Below are positions 1 through 3,474 of a stretch of DNA of 5,070 bases, piece after piece. The notes under the pieces were generated by a model. It was not told the origin of the DNA, made no database searches, and worked only from the letters and a program-made list of their open reading frames with translations. Within the stretch, counting starts at the first letter, position 1. Each line of letters begins with the position of its first letter. The stretch comes from Chloroflexota bacterium (lineage in GTDB: Bacteria; Chloroflexota; Anaerolineae; J036; Brachytrichaceae). A program made the translations under genes and the position numbers. The stretch spans positions 1-5,070 of the forward strand of contig JAKALH010000258.1 of the NCBI GenBank assembly GCA_021813225.1, read 5' to 3'.

Positions 1-1
1 T

Positions 2-628
2 GACCCGATTCATCTGGATGGCCTGCTGGCGCGCCAGGTAGTGGCAATCGCCACGGGCGGGCGCCTGCTGGAAAACTCAGATGAGCCGTACTGGTTGCCG
101 GTGCCGCTGAAAATGGCGTGGCAATCGCCGGACGGCTATCCGCTCTGGTGCGCATCACAGTTCACAACCGCCGCCGACTTCGCCGACGATGTGCACTACT
201 CGCACAAGCGGGCCATGCCAGGCGAGTTCATCCGCTCGAAGAATCTTATCAGTGTCGTAGGCCGCTGGATGGATCGGCGGGTGCCATTGCCGGCGCGCGT
301 GAGCAATGTCTGGCGGGCGACCTGCAACGGCAACCGGCGTGTCATCGAGAGTCTGCTGTCCAATGTGCATCACATCGGAAAACGCCGTGGCTCCGGGTTT
401 GGCGAGGTGCTGGAATGGCGTATCCAGCCCGGCGCTTTTGGCAGCGTGTTCGTTGGCGCAGATGGGCGACTGACTCGCCCAGTCCCGGCCATGGCAGCGC
501 CGGAACTTGGGCTGTTCCCTGACGCTGGGCCGATGCTGATGGGGTGGACGCCGCCGGCGTGGAAGCCGGGGTTATTCATGCCCTGCTACCCGACCGGAGC
601 GCCTGTGAGGATGATGGCATATGCGTAA
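2..628 (+). CDS. Csf3-like (type IV CRISPR RAMP / Cas5-group) protein, 5' end cut by window
   Basis: The frame is open from base 2, so the true start lies left of the window; a GTG at 41 is only an internal codon. The visible 208 residues begin with DPIHLDGLLA, typical of the first conserved block of Csf3/Cas5-like RAMP proteins, which normally sits shortly after the N-terminal strand, so little should be missing. Residues 126-136 (GKRRGSGFGEV) form the glycine-rich loop characteristic of RAMP folds and are followed by a strand (LEWRI). The tail carries W182, P184, P185, W187 and C195, matching the W-P-P-x-W pattern I associate with Csf3-like proteins. In type IV effectors Csf3 binds the 5' part of the crRNA. 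Here no Csf1, Csf2, helicase or array is visible, so an RNA-binding role is inferred only. It overlaps the downstream HTH gene by 8 bases. Assignment rests on motif recognition; another RAMP subfamily is possible. Confidence 0.6.
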   Translation, partial: DPIHLDGLLARQVVAIATGGRLLENSDEPYWLPVPLKMAWQSPDGYPLWCASQFTTAADFADDVHYSHKRAMPGEFIRSKNLISVVGRWMDRRVPLPARVSNVWRATCNGNRRVIESLLSNVHHIGKRRGSGFGEVLEWRIQPGAFGSVFVGADGRLTRPVPAMAAPELGLFPDAGPMLMGWTPPAWKPGLFMPCYPTGAPVRMMAYA

Positions 629-914
629 TGATACGAGCCGGAAGAAGTTGATGCGCATTTACCGCATGGTCACGTTGCTGGCCGCATCCCCTGGAGGACT
701 CCGGCAGATAGAGATAGCCCGGAAGCTTGGCGTACCGCGCTACTCGGTCTCGCGCGACGTAATCGCCGCCGAGGGCTATGGCATCCGTTTGGCCGAGGAC
801 GCCGACCGCCGTGTAAGCCTGGACGCAGAGCCGTCGGTCGGACGGAGTTGCCATTGCGCTGACTGCCCATACGATTTCTGCCACACGATGCTGGGGATAG
901 GCAAAACCCAGTAG
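621..914 (+). CDS. Small winged-helix/HTH regulator with cysteine-rich tail
   Basis: This 97-residue protein starts at an ATG inside the end of the Csf3-like gene (8-base overlap), with GAGG at 607-610 as a rather distant ribosome site. An in-frame ATG at 651 is a less likely alternative. Residues 26-50 read as a classic helix-turn-helix (LRQIEIARKLGVPRYSVSRD), followed by a short wing-like hairpin ending in RRVSLD, as in HTH_11/DeoR-type regulators. Residues 77-88 hold C-H-C-x2-C-x4-C-H, four Cys and two His in twelve positions, which could bind zinc or another metal. The overlap suggests translation coupled to the RAMP gene. A role as repressor or activator of nearby phage promoters is inferred; there is no effector domain large enough to bind a metabolite. 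Confidence 0.75.
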   Translation: MRNDTSRKKLMRIYRMVTLLAASPGGLRQIEIARKLGVPRYSVSRDVIAAEGYGIRLAEDADRRVSLDAEPSVGRSCHCADCPYDFCHTMLGIGKTQ

Positions 915-922
915 GGTTTCTT
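904..922 (+). terminator. Weak hairpin terminator at end of HTH gene
   Basis: AAACCC (904-909) and GGGTTT (914-919) form a 6-bp stem with a 4-base loop, and TTTCTT follows. The stop codon TAG (912-914) lies in the hairpin. The stem is short and the T tract interrupted, so this is a weak candidate that would separate the RAMP/HTH pair from the next promoter. Confidence 0.3.
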
Positions 923-959
923 CCACACCCCAACGACCTCATCCCTTTCGCTGTCTGGT

Positions 960-974
960 CGCTGACTATCAGCG
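960..974. promoter_or_regulatory. Inverted repeat, possible operator
   Basis: CGCTGA (960-965) and TCAGCG (969-974) are perfect inverted repeats around a 3-base centre, 41 bases upstream of the -35 box at 1016. It is followed by AT-rich DNA and no T run on the + strand, so it reads better as a protein-binding dyad than as a terminator. The HTH protein encoded just upstream is the obvious candidate binder, which is inference. Confidence 0.3.
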
Positions 975-1015
975 ATTAGAAAAACTACGATTACTCTACG
1001 CCCGCCTCCACCATA

Positions 1016-1044
1016 TTGACATGCGGGTATGATGCGAGTATGAT
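1016..1044 (+). promoter_or_regulatory. Near-consensus sigma70-type promoter
   Basis: TTGACA (1016-1021) and TATGAT (1039-1044) are separated by exactly 17 bp, one mismatch from the consensus housekeeping promoter. Transcription should start near 1051, leaving a leader of only about 15 bases that carries AGGAGA at 1054-1059 before the ATG at 1066. A second GTATGAT copy (1027-1033) lies one helical turn (11 bp) upstream of the one containing the -10 box, which could be a regulatory site. It should drive the zinc-ribbon gene and perhaps the genes up to the terminator at 1821. Confidence 0.75.
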
Positions 1045-1065
1045 ACCAGTCATAGGAGAAGTGAA

Positions 1066-1530
1066 ATGACTACATACAAGTGCACGGATGGATATGGCGA
1101 GACGGTCGAGATCGAGGCTGACAGCCCGGAAGAGGCCGCAGAAGAGTACGTGGATGATGGCTGCTGTGGCGACATCACATCCACGGTGTGGTTCAGCATC
1201 CACGTCACCCCCCTTGACGCGAATGGTGATGGCGAGTGGATCGATGTGGAGATCGATCCCCCGGAGCCACCGTGTTCCGAGGGGCATAAGCACGAGTGGA
1301 AGTCCCCCTACTCGGTTGTGGGCGGCCTGCGCGAGAACCCTGGCGTGTACGGACACGGCGCGGGGACGGTGAGCACAGAAGTGTGCGTTCACTGCGGCGC
1401 GTATCGGGTCATAGACACCTGGGCGACGAACCCAGAAAACGGCGTGCAGGGGCTGACCAGCACGAGCTTCCGCAACTCCGACGAGGCGTCGTTGGCGTGG
1501 GTGGAGCGCCGCCAGGCAGAGTTGGCATAG
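1066..1530 (+). CDS. Hypothetical zinc-ribbon-like phage protein
   Basis: This 154-residue protein starts at an ATG 7 bases after AGGAG (1054-1058). The N-terminal half is acidic and starts with a strand-helix pattern (YKCTDGYGETVEIEADSPEEAAEEY) similar to small phage proteins that handle signals by an aged beta-alpha fold, but no function can be assigned. The C-terminal half has C70, H74 and H76, then C107 and C110 (CVHC), consistent with one zinc site. The intervening block (SPYSVVGGLRENPGVYGHG) followed by TEVC-x2-CG-x-YR and DTWA looks strongly conserved. I recall similar blocks in hypothetical proteins of phages and bacteria, but know no activity. It is first in the transcript from the promoter at 1016 and is followed after 50 bases by a 72-residue gene. 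Confidence 0.85.
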   Translation: MTTYKCTDGYGETVEIEADSPEEAAEEYVDDGCCGDITSTVWFSIHVTPLDANGDGEWIDVEIDPPEPPCSEGHKHEWKSPYSVVGGLRENPGVYGHGAGTVSTEVCVHCGAYRVIDTWATNPENGVQGLTSTSFRNSDEASLAWVERRQAELA

Positions 1531-1580
1531 GTTTCGTAGTGCCAGCGCCCTGTGAAGGGCACCGGCGAAGGAGAATCGGA

Positions 1581-1799
1581 ATGGAAAATTTGTGGTGGAC
1601 TCGCGCGACAGGCGAGTGCCAGGTATTCGATTTAATTACACATGGCAGCCTGCAAGGAGACTATATGTGGGTGTGCATAGGGCAATGGGACTCTAATGCC
1701 CTGGGAGGCACCGAGTTTCTGGAGGCGGCACATGCCGGCCAGAAACATGCACAAGAGTTGGAAGATTTCCGCGCCCGGCAGGGCGGCTCGGTTGACTGA
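1581..1799 (+). CDS. Small hypothetical protein (72 aa)
   Basis: The frame is open further upstream (from 1296), but that part overlaps the zinc-ribbon gene. The ATG at 1581 is preceded by AAGGAGA (1568-1574), so 1581 is the start. The product begins MENLWWTRATGECQVFDLI, contains a tryptophan-rich strand segment (DYMWVCIGQWD) and ends in an acidic helix with H and Q residues (HAGQKHAQELEDFRARQ). No family is recognised and there are no membrane segments. It follows the zinc-ribbon gene by 50 bases and ends just before a strong terminator, so it is probably the last gene of that transcript. Confidence 0.75.
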   Translation: MENLWWTRATGECQVFDLITHGSLQGDYMWVCIGQWDSNALGGTEFLEAAHAGQKHAQELEDFRARQGGSVD

Positions 1800-1820
1800 G
1801 TTTTCGCATCCTCAGCATTA

Positions 1821-1854
1821 TTTGCCGGTCTTGCGACCGGCAAAACTCGTTTTC
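1821..1854 (+). terminator. Strong hairpin terminator
   Basis: TTTGCCGGTC (1821-1830) and GACCGGCAAA (1835-1844) form a perfect 10-bp stem around a TTGC loop. TCGTTTT follows after a few bases (1847-1853) instead of a clean U tract. GAGTTTT (1798-1804) is also complementary to AAAACTC (1842-1848), which would compete with the base of the stem. It lies 21 bases after the stop of the 72-residue gene, where a transcript end is expected. Confidence 0.7.
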
Positions 1855-1856
1855 GC

Positions 1857-1883
1857 GCACCCAGTCTTATGGACCGCGGGTGC
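1857..1883. promoter_or_regulatory. Interrupted dyad in leader of RHH gene
   Basis: GCACCC (1857-1862) pairs with GGGTGC (1878-1883), and inside it GTC (1864-1866) pairs with GAC (1872-1874) around TTATG. The structure ends 7 bases before the ribosome-binding site of the next gene. It could be an operator for an autoregulating ribbon-helix-helix protein or an RNA hairpin. No convincing promoter is visible next to it. Confidence 0.3.
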
Positions 1884-1901
1884 CTATTCAAGAGGAGCAA
1901 T

Positions 1902-2324
1902 ATGGCATACGATCGAATTACAATCACCATCCCGCATGATCTCGTGGAGGAGCTCGCTGCACGGAGTGAGAATGCGAGCGGCGCTATCCAGGCATCGCTA
2001 AGCCGTTACTCAGAGATATTGCGCTGGGGGCGCGCCGACCTGCGCGACCTGCTCAGCGATGCTGAGACATCGCTCATCCTGGATGCGCTGAACGGGACAT
2101 TGTGGCCGGAGATGACCTCGGTCTCGTTCATTCCGCACGAGGTGGCTGACGCTATCCGCCTTGATCAGCTCGACAAAAAATGGCAAGTTGACGGCAAGGC
2201 TCTGATCGAGAAACTGAGTACGCTATCATATGCGCAGAAGTGCGCCGTCGCCGATGCCACGGAGCGGTGGTGGCTGCGCGTTGGGAAGGGAGAAAATCCA
2301 GAGGTGAGCGAAGCGCTGAAATAG
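1902..2324 (+). CDS. Hypothetical protein with ribbon-helix-helix-like N-terminus
   Basis: The frame opens at 1869, but AGAGGAG (1891-1897) sits 4 bases before the ATG at 1902, which I take as the start, giving 140 residues. Residues 3-40 have the pattern of a ribbon-helix-helix fold: a strand of alternating residues (DRITITIP), then two helices (HDLVEELAARS and an ASGAIQASLSRYSEIL segment), as in small Arc/MetJ-type DNA-binding proteins. The rest (about 45-125) is predicted helical and includes LSDAETSLILDALNGTLW and LSYAQKCAVADATERWW, blocks that look conserved and recall phage or mobile-element hypothetical proteins. The strand could instead be part of another fold. It stands between the terminator at 1821 and the hairpin at 2393, so is likely its own transcript, but I see no clear promoter. 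Confidence 0.8.
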   Translation: MAYDRITITIPHDLVEELAARSENASGAIQASLSRYSEILRWGRADLRDLLSDAETSLILDALNGTLWPEMTSVSFIPHEVADAIRLDQLDKKWQVDGKALIEKLSTLSYAQKCAVADATERWWLRVGKGENPEVSEALK

Positions 2325-2350
2325 GCAGCACTTGCGTTCTAAATTTGGGC

Positions 2351-2356
2351 TATAAT
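2351..2356 (+). promoter_or_regulatory. Perfect -10 box TATAAT inside a short dyad
   Basis: TATAAT (2351-2356) is a consensus -10 hexamer in an intergenic stretch and is flanked by TTGGG (2345-2349) and CCCAA (2358-2362), an inverted repeat around it. No -35 box stands at 16-18 bp; TTGCGT (2332-2337) is only 13 bp away. It may be an activator-dependent or repressed promoter, or chance. Confidence 0.4.
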
Positions 2357-2362
2357 TCCCAA

Positions 2363-2432
2363 TGAGCGGGACAACCGCCGAAAACAGCACTGAGCGTCGA
2401 GAACGCCGAAAGCGTTCCCGGCGCTTTTGTTT
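2363..2432 (+). ncRNA. Candidate short RNA ending in a terminator
   Basis: The stretch from just after the TATAAT box to the T tract has no credible gene. It could fold into a small hairpin, GCGG (2366-2369) with CCGC (2375-2378), followed by the large terminator-like hairpin at 2393-2425. Promoter-like box, two hairpins and T tract in about 80 bases give the layout of a small RNA of about 70 nt, or of an attenuated leader for the 2456 gene. The missing -35 box keeps this tentative. Confidence 0.3.
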
Positions 2433-2433
2433 A
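2393..2433 (+). terminator. GC-rich hairpin A, terminator-like
   Basis: AGCGTCG (2393-2399) pairs with CGGCGCT (2419-2425) with one G-T pair. After an A/C mismatch, GAACGC (2401-2406) pairs with GCGTTC (2412-2417) around a CGAAA loop. TTTTGTTT follows (2425-2432). That is a 13-bp stem plus T tract, a good intrinsic terminator. It lies between the RHH gene and the next small gene, whose first possible ATG (2438) comes only 12 bases after the stem. Confidence 0.65.
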
Positions 2434-2455
2434 TTACATGGTAGAAGCTGTACGG

Positions 2456-2668
2456 ATGACCAGCAGTTACCGGCGCGTCGCGGAGATACGCGACCCAGTG
2501 CATAACCGTCTGCTCGGTAAGCTTTACCTGGACACAGGCATCATGGAGATCATGAGCAAAGGTACGCTCTTTCAGTTCGATGTGCGCGGGTTGTTACTGA
2601 ACACTCAGCCAACGCAGATCGCACAAGCCGAAGTGATGCTCAACCTCGAATCAAAAACGATCCCATAG
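2456..2668 (+). CDS. Small hypothetical phage protein (70 aa)
   Basis: Two in-frame ATGs compete. The one at 2438 falls directly after hairpin A with no ribosome site. The one at 2456 has a weak GGTAGAAG (2440-2447) 8 bases upstream and is preferred. The product would be 70 residues (76 from 2438). It looks all-beta, with YRRVAEIRDPVHNRLLGKLY, then a turn (LDTG) and IMEIMSKGTLFQFDV, followed by a short helix. It resembles no family I can name, though small beta proteins in this position, just before the lysis genes, are frequent in phages. It is enclosed by hairpins A and B. Confidence 0.65.
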   Translation: MTSSYRRVAEIRDPVHNRLLGKLYLDTGIMEIMSKGTLFQFDVRGLLLNTQPTQIAQAEVMLNLESKTIP

Positions 2669-2681
2669 GCGCACGTCGCCA

Positions 2682-2730
2682 AGAGCGCCGAGAGCGCCGA
2701 CTAATTTAACCCAGAACGCCCAGAGCGTCG
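2682..2730. repeat. Degenerate 9-nt repeat units
   Basis: AGAGCGCCG occurs twice in tandem (2682-2690, 2691-2699). After a 13-base AT-rich spacer come AGAACGCCC (2713-2721) and AGAGCGTCG (2722-2730). The same unit type appears in the other intergenic stretch as GAGCGTCG (2392-2399) and AGAACGCCG (2400-2408), with AAAGCGTTC (2409-2417) as a weaker third copy. The last two units here make up the left arm of hairpin B. Confidence 0.6.
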
Positions 2731-2756
2731 AAAGATGCCCGGGCGCTATTAGTTTT
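2715..2756 (+). terminator. GC-rich hairpin B, terminator-like
   Basis: The inner stem GAGCGTC (2723-2729) pairs with GATGCCC (2734-2740) around a GAAA tetraloop closed by C-G, with one G-T pair and one A/C mismatch. The outer stem CGCCC (2717-2721) pairs with GGGCG (2741-2745), with a bulged A between the two stems. ATTAGTTTTT follows (2748-2757). It ends just before the ribosome site of the holin-like gene. It closely resembles hairpin A in loop and right-arm sequence. Confidence 0.6.
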
Positions 2757-2769
2757 TCTGGAGGTCATG

Positions 2770-3195
2770 ATGGGTGATCCAACAACTTTCAATCTACCGG
2801 CGTTCCTCATCTGGATCGCGATGGGCGGAGGCGCATCGGCAATCGTGTCATGGCTGTGCGAGCGTTGGCCGTGGTATCAGTCCCAGCAGGCCGGCCGAAA
2901 ATCGCTGTACATGCTGCTGGCGACGGCGGTGCTGGCGATCCTGGCCAAGGTGCTGGTGGATTACCTGCCAGTGGAGATCATCCAGGCAGCCACGCCCTAT
3001 ATCGCCATCCTCGTATCCATCGTCAGCGTATGGGCGACGGGGCAGGGATTCCATGCCCTGCAGAAGAACTCAGTAAAGACGGGTTTACCGCCTGCCGGCG
3101 GTAACGCCATCACCGAATCCAATGCGCGTGTCAATGTCGGGGGCGACGTCACGAATAGCGACGTGATCGCAGCGGGACGGGATATCAAAAACTAA
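2770..3195 (+). CDS. Three-TM holin-like membrane protein with C-terminal N-x-G-D-V motif
   Basis: Two ATGs stand side by side (2767, 2770). GGAGG (2760-2764) is 5 bases from the second, which I prefer (141 residues). Three hydrophobic segments are visible at about 8-29, 45-66 and 71-92, with a positively charged loop (QAGRKS) between the first two; there is no separate signal peptide. Three TM segments in a small protein directly ahead of a cell-wall hydrolase suit a class I-type holin, which lets the lysin reach the peptidoglycan. A Gly/Pro linker (105-111) leads to a tail whose residues 121-139 share a motif with the next protein. This tail is unusual for a holin, so a scaffold or membrane-anchor role is an alternative. 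Spacing to the next gene is 18 bases, so they are co-transcribed. Confidence 0.75.
   Translation: MGDPTTFNLPAFLIWIAMGGGASAIVSWLCERWPWYQSQQAGRKSLYMLLATAVLAILAKVLVDYLPVEIIQAATPYIAILVSIVSVWATGQGFHALQKNSVKTGLPPAGGNAITESNARVNVGGDVTNSDVIAAGRDIKN
3085..3104. repeat. Perfect inverted repeat at a domain border
   Basis: TTACCGCC (3085-3092) and GGCGGTAA (3097-3104) form a perfect 8-bp stem with a TGCC loop, inside the holin-like gene. It encodes the Leu-Pro-Pro-Ala-Gly-Gly linker between the membrane part and the tail motif. It has no T tract, so is not a terminator. Confidence 0.45.
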
Positions 3196-3201
3196 TGGGA
3201 T

Positions 3202-3207
3202 GGGGGG
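3202..3207 (+). promoter_or_regulatory. Unusual G-run ribosome site that fixes a GTG start
   Basis: A run of six G (3202-3207) lies 6 bases before GTG 3214. An ATG at 3210 is nearer but is followed by only two codons and a stop (ATG AGT GTT TAG), so the long frame must start at the GTG. The overlapping mini-frame could reduce initiation at the GTG. Confidence 0.5.
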
Positions 3208-3213
3208 CTATGA

Positions 3214-3474
3214 GTGTTTAGCGGAACTACAGTGGATGCTTTGGCGGCGATATTAACCATCACGATGGGGCTCGGTCTCTTAATCATCTGGCGCGAATCA
3301 CAGCACCAGAAGAAAGTCGCAGAACTGAAGAAAGAGATCACCATACTGCGCGCACAGGTCGCGGGTCTGCAGGAAGTCATATTAAGGCACTTCCCCGGAG
3401 AGAGAGTAGCTCTGAACATCAACGGCAACGTACACGACAGCACGATCGAGACTGCCGGGAGAGACGTGAGATGA
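3214..3474 (+). CDS. One-TM coiled-coil protein of the lysis cassette
   Basis: This 86-residue protein starts at a GTG after a G-rich ribosome site. Residues 8-26 form one hydrophobic membrane segment. It is followed by a textbook coiled coil: V35, L38, I42, L45, V49, L52 and I56 alternate with spacings of 3 and 4. The tail, residues 67-85, matches the tail of the preceding holin-like protein: the 19 aligned positions share N, G, V, S and A-G-R-D. The protein should oligomerise beside the membrane. It could be a holin partner, antiholin or spanin-like protein, but no lipobox or second TM is visible. Its stop overlaps the next start (ATGA, 3471-3474), implying coupled translation with the hydrolase. 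Confidence 0.75.
   Translation: MFSGTTVDALAAILTITMGLGLLIIWRESQHQKKVAELKKEITILRAQVAGLQEVILRHFPGERVALNINGNVHDSTIETAGRDVR

Noticed and set aside
1238..1259. Perfect 8-bp inverted repeat GGATCGAT/ATCGATCC inside the zinc-ribbon gene
   Set aside because: It is explained by repeated Ile-Asp codons and has no T tract or regulatory position.
1539..1562. Short hairpins (GTGCC/GGCAC or GCCC/GGGC) between the zinc-ribbon and 72-residue genes
   Set aside because: The stems are only 4-5 bp, mutually exclusive and lack a T tract, so this is not a convincing terminator.
1296..1580. Longer version of the 72-residue gene starting at 1296
   Set aside because: The extra part overlaps the zinc-ribbon gene in another frame and is Arg/Gly-rich. 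The ATG at 1581 has a proper ribosome site.
2362..2502. A 46-codon frame starting at ATG 2362, rich in Arg
   Set aside because: It has no ribosome site, runs through hairpin A and overlaps the 2456 gene. The Arg-rich stretch is a by-product of the 9-nt repeats.
2682..2730. CRISPR array or iteron-like origin
   Set aside because: The units are 9 nt long, degenerate and have no regular unique spacers. They are better explained as hairpin arms.
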